This document shows positions 42,814 to 51,461 of a DNA stretch of 64,000 nucleotides, piece after piece. Made by a program: the position numbers and the translations under genes. The stretch comes from Sphingomonas sp. TREG-RG-20F-R18-01. Lineage in GTDB: Bacteria; Pseudomonadota; Alphaproteobacteria; Sphingomonadales; Sphingomonadaceae. The notes under the pieces were generated by a model. The model searched no databases, was not told where the DNA came from, and worked only from the letters and a program-made list of their open reading frames with translations. Position 1 is the stretch's first letter; every line of letters starts with the position of its first letter. The stretch is from NCBI RefSeq assembly GCF_022662475.1, contig NZ_JAKNQQ010000007.1, forward strand, positions 109,129 to 173,128, given 5' to 3'.

Positions 42814-45800
42814 CACTTCGCCCCTCCGAAGATCGCGCGGCCGGCGCGGCCGAGCGACCATTGGTCGAACTTGAGCCGCGCGGTGACATAGAAGCCCGAG
42901 CGGGTGTAGCGATCCGCCTCGAAATCGCGGTCGCGGTAGCCGGCGATGTTGTAGCCGACCGAGATCCACACGTTCTGCGCGGGCGACACCCCCGCCGCCG
43001 GCCCGCCGCTGAACGCGATGCTGCCGCGGTCCCACGCGTGCTGGACCGAACCCTGCACCCCGACGTCGAAGCGGCGGCCGAGATCACGGCGCAGGTCGAA
43101 CCCGAGCACGTCGATATAGCCGGTATAGTCGTCGGTGCCGAAGCTGCCGCGGACCCACTTCGCGCCGTAATAGACCGTCGCCTCGAACCCGTGGCCAGCG
43201 CCTTCCGGCCCGCTGCGGTAATTGACCGCGAGATTGTTGATCAGCCGCAGCGTCGCCTGGAAGCCAGCGCCATATGCGGGGACGCCGATGACGTTGCCGT
43301 CGGTAATCCCGGCATCGGCGTGTTCGTTCCGCGCCCGGAGCCGCTCGAGCAGCGACCAGTGGCTGTCCTGCGGGCGGAGCGCGAGCGCCAGGTCGGCGGT
43401 GCCGAACGATGCCCGCGCGCCCTTCTTGTCGGTCAGGTCGGAATAACGGACGCTGGCGGCGAGCGTGCGGCCCGCGCCGAGCGCGCGAAGCACGTCGCTG
43501 TTGATCGTCCAGCGGTTGCTCTGGTCCGACCGGCGATATTCGAGGCGGCCGTTCCACGACCAGCGCTCGGCGCGGTATCCGCCGCCGACGGTTGCCGCGA
43601 CATAATCCCCGTCATTGCCATATTGCCCGGCGATCGGCGTGTTTGCGGTGCTGGCGAAGGCGTTGACCAGCGCGCCGCTCGGCACCTTGCCACGAAGCGT
43701 CGAATTGGCGTCGAGCGTCAGGTCGAGGTTCCAGCGCTTGCTCAGCTGAAGCGACTGGTTGAGGCCATATTGCGCATAGGTGCGCTGGCCGTTCTCGCCG
43801 CCGGTGGTCGCGGTGTTGCCGATCTGGTTCGCCGCCTGCTGGTTGATCGTGCTCATCAGCTTGGCACCCGACCAGGGGGCGACGTCGAAGCCGACGCGCG
43901 CGGTGTTGGCGGTGAAGGCCTTGCCCTGCGAGATCTCGTAGCCCGCGAGCAGCCGCACGCTCTTGCTGATGCGGAGTGCGGCGGTGACCTGTTGGCGCAG
44001 CGGGAAGTCGACGCTTTCCTTGTCGCCGCCGGGCGCGACCTGCGCCTGCGCGCCGATCGTGAGCTTGCCGCCGAGCAGGTCCTGCGTGCCGCCGAGCGTG
44101 AGCAACCGCGAGTGGCGCGCCTTGCCGTCGATCCCTGTGTCATCGGCATAGGTGCCGCCGACGAACAGCGTGCCGCGCACGCGGCGATATTCGAGCCGCG
44201 TCTCGGCCGCGTTGCGCGATCCGGGCGCGTCGAGCTGGGTCGCGTTCCAGGCGGTGAGCGTCAGCGCGAGCCGGTCGGCGAGTGCGACGCGCCCGTCGAT
44301 CCCCACCTTGCGCGTGCCCGCGTCGACCACATTCTGCTGGCCGAGCCCGAAGCTGCGATCCTGGCTGCGCGCATAGACGAGGAGGTCGGCGCGGCGGGTG
44401 TGGATCTCGCCCTCGCCGAGCCATGCCTTGCCGGTGCCGATCCCGAGCTTGCCGCCGGTGGCATATTCCGCGCGGATCTCGGTGTTGCCGGTCGGCTTGG
44501 CCTTGAGGTCGAGCCCGGCGACCGTCGCGCGGCCGATCGTCTCGTCGCGCAGCAGGCTCGCGCCGAGCTGCGCACGGCCACGGGCGAGGCGGACGGCGGC
44601 GCGGCCACCCGCGGCGAGCTTGCGCGTGGCGCCCTCGGTCTCATAATCGACGACAATGAACACCGGGTTGTTGCTCGCATCGCGCCCGAGCACGGGTTCG
44701 CGGAAGCGGATCGTGCCCGCGCTGGTGTCGATGTCGTAATCGATGTGGCGGGTCAGCTGCCGGGTCGACAGGATCAGCTCGGGCCGCAGGCGGTCGCGCG
44801 TCTCGATCCGGAGCTTGTCACTGTTCGGCACGATGTCGCGGCCCGACAGGCGATACGGGCCGGACAGGCCGTTGCCCTGGATCTCGTCGCGGCCATACAG
44901 CTGGTCGGTATCCGCCGCGAACGCGCTGAACAGGATGCGATTGCCCTGATACTCCGCCTTCACCCCGTTGAGCGTGCGGCTGTAGCGGGTGAGCTGCGTG
45001 TCGGTCAGCCCGGTCTCGAAATCACCGAGCAGCGCATACAGGTTGCGGCGCTCCAGCCGCAGATACAGCTTGCGCTGGGTGGCGGCATCATAGGCCTGCT
45101 GCGACCCGTCGCCGTACACGGTGTAATAGCGGTCGGGATCGATCGTGCCGAGCAACCCGCGGGTGCGGTCGATCGTGCGGGCGCTGTCATAGGCGATCGT
45201 GGCCAGCCACGAGCCCTTGATCCGCCCCTTGGCATAGAAGGCGATCTGCCCGTCCTGGACCATCCCGCCGCGCATCCCGCGGGGCAGGGTGCTGGTGTGG
45301 GTCCTGAGCGTATCGTAGCCGAGCGTGCCCGCGCCGAAGCCGACGATCATCCAGTCGCGTGCCGCCCCCGACAGCCAGGCGCGAATGTCGCTGGTGCGCA
45401 TCTGCTTGTCCTCGGCGAGCGCGACCGAGAGGTGCACCGCGCCCGCCTGCGTCGTCGGTTCGAGCGCGATGAACGCGAGGCCGTCGTCACCGGTGACACG
45501 CGCGGTGGCCGAGGCGCGGCCCCGCCCTTCGAGCGGGCGGCGCTGCGCGAGTTCGGCATCGACCGCGGCGGTATAGGGCTGGTCGACCGTGAACGGGATG
45601 ACCGTCCCGTCGCGCACCGGGCGACCGGCGGCATCGGTGACGCGCACCGCGATCAGCGGGCGGGTCAGGCCGTCGGCGGTGAGGCGGCTCTTGTCGGCGG
45701 CATAGGTCGCGCGGACCGCTGCGGTCGAGGAATGGACGATCCGCTCCAGCGTGGTGACGACCGCGCCATTGGCGTCGAGCACGCGCGCGACGATCCGGTT

Positions 45801-47825
45801 GTCGCCGTCCTTGAGTCCGATCCCCGACCAGCGCGACAGCGCGATCGTCCTGGCGGGGTTGGTCTCGGTGGTGTCGAAGGCGAGCGCTTCCGCGAGCTGC
45901 CCGTTGACGCTGAGCGCGACGCGCTGACCGGGGGCATGCTTGACGACGACGCGGGTGACGGGCGCGCGCGGGTTGGTGTCGGCGGCGGGGAACAGGATCT
46001 CGGTGCCCGCGGTCTGCCCGGCGAACCAGTCGCGGTCGCCCGCCGCGATGCTGTCGCTCGCGACCGCGATCGGCAGCGCGTCGGCGGCGGCGGCCTTGAC
46101 CCCCGTCGGGCGGAGCTGGAAGTCGACGCGCTTGAGCAGCCCGCCCTGCGCCTCGACGAAGCGCGAGATCGCGCTGCCCGCGGTCCGCGTATCGCTGTCG
46201 CAGGCGACCGGCTGGTGCGAGGCGGGAAGGCTGTTGGTGTCGAGCTGGACGACGTGGCGACCCGGGCGAATGCCCTCGACGTGATAATAGCCGTCCTTGT
46301 CGGTGACGACGAAGGTGCCGTCCTCGAGCATCAGGCGGATGCCGCGGAGGCCGATGCGTCCGCTGTCGGGATCGCCGCACCCGCCCTCGGTCACGCGGCC
46401 GATCAGGGTGAAGCCGCTGGTGAACAGCAGCGGGGTGATTCGCACCGAAGCCGCCGCCTCGTTGCTCGTCGCACCTGCGCTGCCCGCCGCGAGCACGCGG
46501 TTGAGCGCCTCCCCGGTCGGCGCGCCGGGCGCGACCGAGACGACGTAGCGGATGTCGACACGCTGGCCGACCGGGATCGCCGGCACCGCGAAATCGAGGT
46601 TGCGGCCGTCCGCCGAGGGTACCGCCTCGCTCGCGCCGCGCGTCGATCCGCGTTCGTAGCGCAGGCCGTTGGGGAGGATGTCGGTGAGGTGGACGTTGCG
46701 CGCGGTATCGCTGCCGCGGTTGGTGACGCTCACCAGATATTGCACGAAATCCCCCGGCGACGCCTCGCGCACCGAGGCGGTCTTGGCGATCAGCAGCGCG
46801 CTCTGGCCCGCGCGATCGAGCGGAATGTCCGAGAAAAACGGCTTGGGCGTGTCGATCGTGAAGCGTTTGCCAAAGGACGCGTCGTTGAGGATGAACGGCA
46901 GCCCGGTCGGGTCGCGCAGCGCGGTCAGGTCCGCCAGCGACCGCGTGCTCGGCGCGGTATAGGCGCCGGGCGGGGTGATGCGCAGGTGGTAATTCCCCTG
47001 CGCGACGAACGGGAAGCGATAATTGCCCTGCGTGAACGTGTAATTCCGTCCGCTCGCGTCGGTCGCCTGCGTCCCGCTGACGACGGTCGAGGGGTAGCGG
47101 CTGGTGCCGTCGTCGCCGTACACGACCGCGGGCTGGTCGGCGTCGTCGAGCAGCGCGACGGTCGCGCCGTCGACCAGCGCGCCGGTGCCCGAATCGAACA
47201 CATAGCCGGCCGGATCGACCAGGACCGACGCGCTCGACGCCAGGCTGAAGTCGTCTTCCTGGAACGACAGCGTGAAATTGGCGCCGCGCCCGCGCGTCAC
47301 GTCGCAGGGGGCGATCTCCGGGCTGCCGCCGCCCTTTTCCGGAACGCCGCCGGCGAACACGCCGGTGTCTGGCCCCGTTTCGAGCAGCTCGATCGTTCCG
47401 GTCGTGGTCGGCGTCGTCACCGTGATGTGCGACAGCTCGCGGACGTTGGGATCGTGATTGCCGCCGGCATTGTCGAGCACGAGGATCAACGGCTCGCTGG
47501 TATCGAGCGCGGCGAGCCTGGGGGCGGTGGCCAGTGCCGCGGCGTCGATCGGCGCCGGCGTGAACTTCTGCGGCGACGTCTCGCACTTCAGTCCCGTCAA
47601 CTGATACCCGACGGGCAGCAGGCGGAAACTGAGCGTCGTCGGGCGCTTGGTCCGGTTGACGTCGAGCGTCACCGTATTGGAGGATATCGATTGCCGGCCG
47701 CTCGAGGCATCGAAGCCGAGCGTCGCCGTATTGGCAATGCGCGTCACATCGGCCGCCATTCCGGGAATGGCGGCGGCAAGCCCGAGGAGGGCGCCAAAGT
47801 GCGCGAGGTGCCTGAATCTGGACAT
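42813..47825 (-). CDS. Giant DUF11-containing outer-membrane beta-barrel protein (1670 residues)
   Basis: Signal peptide (1-25), then an N-terminal module (about 26-60, RIANTATLGF to SNTVTLDV) shared with two neighbouring DUF11 proteins. Residues about 60-335 are beta-rich. A DUF11 domain follows (about 340-465, LLIAKTASVREASPGD), a carboxypeptidase-regulatory-like domain (about 470-545, TDKDGYYHVEGIRPG), Ig-like domains to about 820, and a conserved region with YTVYGDGS and FIVVDYETEG (about 850-1060). The last 600 residues alternate polar and hydrophobic strands, and end in FYVTARLKFDQW, as in outer-membrane barrels. I see no POTRA, TonB-box or FimD signature. It may be an outer-membrane assembly platform or adhesin. 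Confidence 0.85.
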   Translation of the reverse strand: MSRFRHLAHFGALLGLAAAIPGMAADVTRIANTATLGFDASSGRQSISSNTVTLDVNRTKRPTTLSFRLLPVGYQLTGLKCETSPQKFTPAPIDAAALATAPRLAALDTSEPLILVLDNAGGNHDPNVRELSHITVTTPTTTGTIELLETGPDTGVFAGGVPEKGGGSPEIAPCDVTRGRGANFTLSFQEDDFSLASSASVLVDPAGYVFDSGTGALVDGATVALLDDADQPAVVYGDDGTSRYPSTVVSGTQATDASGRNYTFTQGNYRFPFVAQGNYHLRITPPGAYTAPSTRSLADLTALRDPTGLPFILNDASFGKRFTIDTPKPFFSDIPLDRAGQSALLIAKTASVREASPGDFVQYLVSVTNRGSDTARNVHLTDILPNGLRYERGSTRGASEAVPSADGRNLDFAVPAIPVGQRVDIRYVVSVAPGAPTGEALNRVLAAGSAGATSNEAAASVRITPLLFTSGFTLIGRVTEGGCGDPDSGRIGLRGIRLMLEDGTFVVTDKDGYYHVEGIRPGRHVVQLDTNSLPASHQPVACDSDTRTAGSAISRFVEAQGGLLKRVDFQLRPTGVKAAAADALPIAVASDSIAAGDRDWFAGQTAGTEILFPAADTNPRAPVTRVVVKHAPGQRVALSVNGQLAEALAFDTTETNPARTIALSRWSGIGLKDGDNRIVARVLDANGAVVTTLERIVHSSTAAVRATYAADKSRLTADGLTRPLIAVRVTDAAGRPVRDGTVIPFTVDQPYTAAVDAELAQRRPLEGRGRASATARVTGDDGLAFIALEPTTQAGAVHLSVALAEDKQMRTSDIRAWLSGAARDWMIVGFGAGTLGYDTLRTHTSTLPRGMRGGMVQDGQIAFYAKGRIKGSWLATIAYDSARTIDRTRGLLGTIDPDRYYTVYGDGSQQAYDAATQRKLYLRLERRNLYALLGDFETGLTDTQLTRYSRTLNGVKAEYQGNRILFSAFAADTDQLYGRDEIQGNGLSGPYRLSGRDIVPNSDKLRIETRDRLRPELILSTRQLTRHIDYDIDTSAGTIRFREPVLGRDASNNPVFIVVDYETEGATRKLAAGGRAAVRLARGRAQLGASLLRDETIGRATVAGLDLKAKPTGNTEIRAEYATGGKLGIGTGKAWLGEGEIHTRRADLLVYARSQDRSFGLGQQNVVDAGTRKVGIDGRVALADRLALTLTAWNATQLDAPGSRNAAETRLEYRRVRGTLFVGGTYADDTGIDGKARHSRLLTLGGTQDLLGGKLTIGAQAQVAPGGDKESVDFPLRQQVTAALRISKSVRLLAGYEISQGKAFTANTARVGFDVAPWSGAKLMSTINQQAANQIGNTATTGGENGQRTYAQYGLNQSLQLSKRWNLDLTLDANSTLRGKVPSGALVNAFASTANTPIAGQYGNDGDYVAATVGGGYRAERWSWNGRLEYRRSDQSNRWTINSDVLRALGAGRTLAASVRYSDLTDKKGARASFGTADLALALRPQDSHWSLLERLRARNEHADAGITDGNVIGVPAYGAGFQATLRLINNLAVNYRSGPEGAGHGFEATVYYGAKWVRGSFGTDDYTGYIDVLGFDLRRDLGRRFDVGVQGSVQHAWDRGSIAFSGGPAAGVSPAQNVWISVGYNIAGYRDRDFEADRYTRSGFYVTARLKFDQWSLGRAGRAIFGGAK

Positions 47826-47838
47826 GGCGGGGCGTTCC

Positions 47839-47863
47839 CCGGCGCGCGGGTTTCGCGCGCCGG
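47839..47863 (-). promoter_or_regulatory. Intercistronic hairpin before the giant barrel gene
   Basis: The 10-base perfect arms ccggcgcgcg and cgcgcgccgg enclose a 5-base loop. No T-run follows on the minus strand, so it is not an intrinsic terminator. It lies between the 362-residue DUF11 gene and the barrel gene, where mRNA processing or partial attenuation could favour the upstream subunit. Confidence 0.6.
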
Positions 47864-47900
47864 AGGGACACTTCTCCTGTAATGTTGGGCGGTACGGCGG

Positions 47901-48989
47901 CTAGTTGATCGTCACCTTGAACGCGACCGCGGTCGACGCGCCGCCGGCGACCGTGCCGACGGTGACGCTCACATTCTTGGTCGTGCTGTTGAAGCCGGTC
48001 GAATCGCTGACCGGCGCCCCGGACAGCGCGCAGGTTCCGCCCGGCAGCCCGACGACGATCGATCCCGGGACGTAGGTGGTGTTGGCGGGGATCGTATCGT
48101 TCAGGATGACGCCATTCGCCGCGGTCGATAGCGTGGCGTTGCGGACGAGCAGGCAATATTGCACCGTCGCGCCGGGCAGGGCCTTGGGATTGAGCGTATT
48201 CACGCCGTCCGACAGGACGAGCGCCGATTTCGTCACGGTCAGCGCGACGTTGCGCGTGCCGATCTCGAACGACGCATAGGCGCGGCCCTGGCCGTTGCGC
48301 AGGATATCGACGCCGATGCCGTCGTCGTCGTCGTCGGCGAACACGATGTCGACGGTATTGTCGGCGTTGGCGAGGTTGAGGTCGGTCGCGACCAGCGCGG
48401 TGCCCTGCAAGCCGGTCTGGCCACCGGCGGCGACCGTCACGTGCAGGTCGACGTTCGCCTGGCTGATCGTCCCCGCCGCCGGCACGTTGCCGACGATGAA
48501 CACCTCGACCGAGGCATCCGGCGCTAGCTCGTCGATGAAGGTCGCGGTATCGACGCCGGGATCATACACGCCGTTGTTGTTTGAATCGACATAGGCCTTG
48601 ACGTTCAGCATGTCGAAATCGTCGATCCCGGCGACCAGTCCGTTGGCGATCTGCGACTGGTCCGGATCGAGCAGGAAGTCCTGCGTCCCGTTGGTCGTGT
48701 TGGTCACCTTGAACTTGGTATAGACCTGCGTGTCGCCCAGATTGACCTGGGTCTTGGTCGTCTGGTCGACGACCACGGTGAAATTGACCTTGCGATCGAC
48801 GACGAAGGTCGCGGTCGTCGAATTGGTCGTCTGCGCGGTGCCGTTCACCGTATAGGCGACCGATGCGGTGTTGCTGATGCTGGTGCCGGCGGCCGTGCTT
48901 TGCGAGGCGGTCTGCGCCTGCGCCGTTCCGATGCTGGCGACCGCTGCCGATCCGGACAGCAGCAGGGTTCTTACGCGATTACTCAACAT
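47901..48989 (-). CDS. Exported DUF11-type protein (362 residues) with calcium-loop motif
   Basis: Signal peptide (to about residue 26, ending IGTAQA), then the shared N-terminal module GTSISNTASVAYTVNG. A second domain has FKVTNTTNGTQDFLL and a calcium-binding-like loop DSNNNGVYDPGVDT. A DUF11 domain follows (LTVTKSALVLSDGVNTLN, PKALPGATVQYCLLVRN, LNDTIPANTTYVPGS). The chain ends at the last strand, STAVAFKVTIN. ggag precedes the ATG at 48989. It is a likely major secreted subunit. Paralogous to the 322-residue protein. Confidence 0.83.
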   Translation of the reverse strand: MLSNRVRTLLLSGSAAVASIGTAQAQTASQSTAAGTSISNTASVAYTVNGTAQTTNSTTATFVVDRKVNFTVVVDQTTKTQVNLGDTQVYTKFKVTNTTNGTQDFLLDPDQSQIANGLVAGIDDFDMLNVKAYVDSNNNGVYDPGVDTATFIDELAPDASVEVFIVGNVPAAGTISQANVDLHVTVAAGGQTGLQGTALVATDLNLANADNTVDIVFADDDDDGIGVDILRNGQGRAYASFEIGTRNVALTVTKSALVLSDGVNTLNPKALPGATVQYCLLVRNATLSTAANGVILNDTIPANTTYVPGSIVVGLPGGTCALSGAPVSDSTGFNSTTKNVSVTVGTVAGGASTAVAFKVTIN

Positions 48990-49026
48990 TACTGGTCACT
49001 CCCTGTTGTACACGATGCTTGGTGGG

Positions 49027-49503
49027 TCACTTGAGAATGGCGTTGAAGGCGAGCTGCCCTTGCCCGCCCGGGCTGATCGGACGGGCGAGCCGCCACCGGA
49101 CGTGGGTGACATCGTCGGGCGTCGCGGCGCGCAGCGTCCCGATCGGGTTCATCACGCTCAGCGCCGCGAGCGAGGCGCCGTAGGTCTTGCCGTCGATCGA
49201 CAGTTCGGGCGCGGCGGAGGCGGCGGCAGGGCCGCGGTACGCCATCCCCTTGGGCACCGGATTATCCAGCACGATGTTGGCGATCGGCTGGGTGCCCGTG
49301 TTGCGATAGGCAAGCACGAAGGTGACGCGGTCGCCCGGCACGACCTTGCGCGGCGGACCGAGCACGACCCGCACGGTGCCGTCCGCGGCGCGGATCTTCT
49401 GTTCGACCAGGACCTTGGATTCGACTTGCAACGGTCCTGCCGCAAGGGCTGGCGTCGCCATCGCCGCGGCCAGCACGACCGCAGCGCAGACAGGTTTGAA
49501 CAT
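49027..49503 (-). CDS. Exported DUF11-type protein (158 residues)
   Basis: Signal peptide MFKPVCAAVVLAAAMATPALA, then a single DUF11-like domain (PRKVVPGDRVTFVLAYRN, IANIVLDNPVPKGMAY). It ends at the strand GQLAFNAILK. aggagcaagtcg precedes the ATG at 49503, which is preferred over the ATG at 49518 that overlaps the upstream gene stop. The smallest of the four DUF11 subunits and co-translated with the 322-residue protein gene. Confidence 0.82.
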   Translation of the reverse strand: MFKPVCAAVVLAAAMATPALAAGPLQVESKVLVEQKIRAADGTVRVVLGPPRKVVPGDRVTFVLAYRNTGTQPIANIVLDNPVPKGMAYRGPAAASAAPELSIDGKTYGASLAALSVMNPIGTLRAATPDDVTHVRWRLARPISPGGQGQLAFNAILK

Positions 49504-49514
49504 CGACTTGCTCC

Positions 49515-50483
49515 TCATTGGATCTTCACGCTGAACTGGATGGTGCGACTGCCCGCGCCCGGCATGTCGCCGAGCGCGACGCGGATCGCGGCGGCGGTCG
49601 CGGTGCCGGCGTCGCCGTCGCTGGCGTCGGACAGCGTCGCCTCGTCGAGCCGCAGGCTGCCGGGGACATACAGGGTGCCCGCAGGGATCGGATCGTCGAT
49701 CACCACGCCGCGCGTCGCGCCGACGAAGCCGGCGACCAGGCGATAGGTGACGATCGCACCGGGGATCGCACGCTGGCTGCCGTCGGGGGCGAACACGCTC
49801 TGCGTCTTGACGAGCGACGGCAGCCCGCCGGTCGGGACGAGCTGCGTCGTGGCGCTGGCGGTTGCTCCGGTCGCGCCGACGATCGCGTCGCTGCCGCCGT
49901 CGCCGGCCCCGGGGAATGCGGTGGCGGGGGCGCCGCTGCCGGTGCGGGCGGTGACGCCGCCACGGACTTCGAGCGCCGTGCCGACCTGGCTGCCGTCCAC
50001 CAGGACGAAGACGCGAACCGTCTCGCCGGGGGCGAGCGCCAGCGCTGCGCCAGGCGCGAGCGGCGTGTCGACCGCGGCGGAATAGGCACCGTCCCGGTCA
50101 CGGTCGATCGCGAGCCGATCGACCGTGACCGGGGCTGTGCCGCTGGTGACCGCCAGCGCATAGTCTTCCTGGCCATTGCCGGTATTGGTCACGACGAAGC
50201 CGACCGCGACCGTTTCGGTGCCGCGCGTGGCGATCGTCGGGCGATCGGCGGTGATCGTGACGTTGAGCAGTTCCGCGGCCTTGAGCGTGACCGTATTCGA
50301 CGGAATCGCCTGTGCGGCCCCGCTTCCGTCCCCGGCAACGGTCAGCGTGGCGGTGTTGACGATTGCGGTTCCGGCCTGGGTCGACGCCAGCGCCGGCGCG
50401 GTCGCCACCAGCGAACAGGCCGCCAGAACGCACCGCGATGCGCCCCGCCCGATCCTCCCGTTGCTGTTACGCTCACCTTGCAC
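49515..50483 (-). CDS. Exported DUF11-type protein (322 residues), first gene of the surface operon
   Basis: N-terminus MQGERNSNGRIGRGASRC with a hydrophobic signal to about residue 33 (ATAPALA). The shared module GTAIVNTATLTVAGDG and SNTVTLK follows. The second domain has FVVTNTGNGQEDYAL and the loop DRDRDGAYSAAVDT, like a calcium site. A DUF11 domain (SLVKTQSVFAPDG, IPGAIVTYRLVAG, VIDDPIPAGTLYVPGS) ends the chain at RTIQFSVKIQ. The start is GTG at 50483, with a weak ribosome binding site. The 191-base region upstream is AT-richer and probably holds the operon promoter. Confidence 0.82.
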   Translation of the reverse strand: MQGERNSNGRIGRGASRCVLAACSLVATAPALASTQAGTAIVNTATLTVAGDGSGAAQAIPSNTVTLKAAELLNVTITADRPTIATRGTETVAVGFVVTNTGNGQEDYALAVTSGTAPVTVDRLAIDRDRDGAYSAAVDTPLAPGAALALAPGETVRVFVLVDGSQVGTALEVRGGVTARTGSGAPATAFPGAGDGGSDAIVGATGATASATTQLVPTGGLPSLVKTQSVFAPDGSQRAIPGAIVTYRLVAGFVGATRGVVIDDPIPAGTLYVPGSLRLDEATLSDASDGDAGTATAAAIRVALGDMPGAGSRTIQFSVKIQ

Positions 50484-50674
50484 GTCGAATGCCCGCCCGT
50501 TGCTGTGGGAGCACTCAAGCCGGCTGCGGTTAACGCGATCCTACTTCTGGATGTGGCGGATATCCAACTGCGACCAAAGTCTAACAGGCGGGATCGATTT
50601 GATATTTTTATCATCCAGCGCAGCGGCGCGCGGTGTAATAAAACTGCCGGCGCGCGCGGCGACAGGGTTAAGCG
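50484..50674 (-). promoter_or_regulatory. Upstream region of the DUF11 operon
   Basis: A relatively AT-rich 191-base gap between the HPt-type gene and the DUF11 operon. It contains ggatatcc and gataaaaatatc inverted repeats on the minus strand. A possible promoter is TTAGAC-16-TATCCG, but this is weak. It is the best place to look for binding of the adjacent LuxR-type regulator. Confidence 0.35.
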
Positions 50675-51370
50675 TCAGGGATGGCGCCGGACGTGCCCGG
50701 CCCGGTCGATCGCATGCAGCGCCACCCGGGCATCCCGCCGCACGGCATCGCGTACCGTTTCCTGACCTTCCGACAGGGCCAGCCAGCTGGCGCCGACCCG
50801 CTCGAAGCCGAGCGTGCCGGCAAGGCCGGCGATGCGATGCGCGACGTCCCGGTCGGTCGCGATGTCCAACCCCTGCACCGCCTCGGCGAGCTGCGACCGG
50901 AACCGCGCCACCAGCGCGGTCATGTCCGGGGCGCCGAAGATCGCGGTCAGTCGCTCGACCCCCGCGAGGGTGTCCACAGGGTTCCACGGTGCGATCGTCG
51001 CCAGCACCAGCGCACTATCGTCCGCCAACGGCAGATCGCCGTCGAACCCGGCGGCGTACAGCGCCTCTGCCCCGTGGCGCTGCGCGGCGCAGGCGAGCAC
51101 CGGGACCCGCCCGGCGGGGGGCGGTAGCGCGCGCAGCTGTCGTATCGCGTCCCCGCCGCCGCGCACGGATGCGTCCGCGGCCAGGATGATCAGGTCGGGC
51201 AGATCGTCCCGCGCGTGGATCAGTGCATCCGCGACCCCGGTGGACCAGCATATCCGATACTCTTCCGCCGCGAGCTGACGGCCGATCGCCGTGCAGTTCG
51301 CAGAACCGTCCGAGACGACCAGAATAGTAAAGCCCGGAGCCTGAATTTTGTCACCTTTCGACATGAACAT
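50675..51370 (-). CDS. HPt-domain protein with degenerate receiver domain
   Basis: A 231-residue protein. Residues about 12-125 have a receiver-like pattern (ILVVSDGSANC, LPDLIILAADAS, VPVLACAAQR), but the phosphoacceptor position after LIIL is Ala and the conserved Lys is missing, so it is a pseudo-receiver. The C-terminal half (about 135-225) resembles an HPt domain, with AHRIAGLAGTLGFERVG around the phosphorylatable His. It may shuttle phosphate between the hybrid kinase and the LuxR-type regulator encoded divergently. The start could be 51370 or 51364. Confidence 0.75.
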   Translation of the reverse strand: MFMSKGDKIQAPGFTILVVSDGSANCTAIGRQLAAEEYRICWSTGVADALIHARDDLPDLIILAADASVRGGGDAIRQLRALPPPAGRVPVLACAAQRHGAEALYAAGFDGDLPLADDSALVLATIAPWNPVDTLAGVERLTAIFGAPDMTALVARFRSQLAEAVQGLDIATDRDVAHRIAGLAGTLGFERVGASWLALSEGQETVRDAVRRDARVALHAIDRAGHVRRHP

Positions 51371-51371
51371 G

Positions 51372-51400
51372 TTGATCGCGATGTGAAATCTTCATACGCT
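51372..51400 (+). promoter_or_regulatory. Putative promoter of the response regulator-kinase operon
   Basis: TTGATC (51372-51377) and TACGCT (51395-51400) lie 17 bases apart in the divergent region. The ATG of the regulator gene is about 60 bases downstream. Confidence 0.4.
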
Positions 51401-51461
51401 GAAAAGAGCGTAAGTTAAAGGCACACAGGCGCGAGACCTGGCCGCGGGAGCAACAGTTCAC

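Noticed and set aside
47839..47863. Hairpin as an intrinsic terminator
   Set aside because: No T-run follows on the transcribed strand and the gene order continues.
42861..47882. A 1673-codon open frame on the plus strand opposite the giant barrel gene
   Set aside because: Its composition is the Arg/Asp/Gly-rich pattern of an antisense frame in GC-rich DNA, with no domain. The minus-strand frame has a signal peptide and clear domains.
42283..50483. DUF11 operon as a classical chaperone-usher pilus
   Set aside because: No PapD-like chaperone, no FimD usher motifs and DUF11 folds instead of pilins. Only the general layout is similar.
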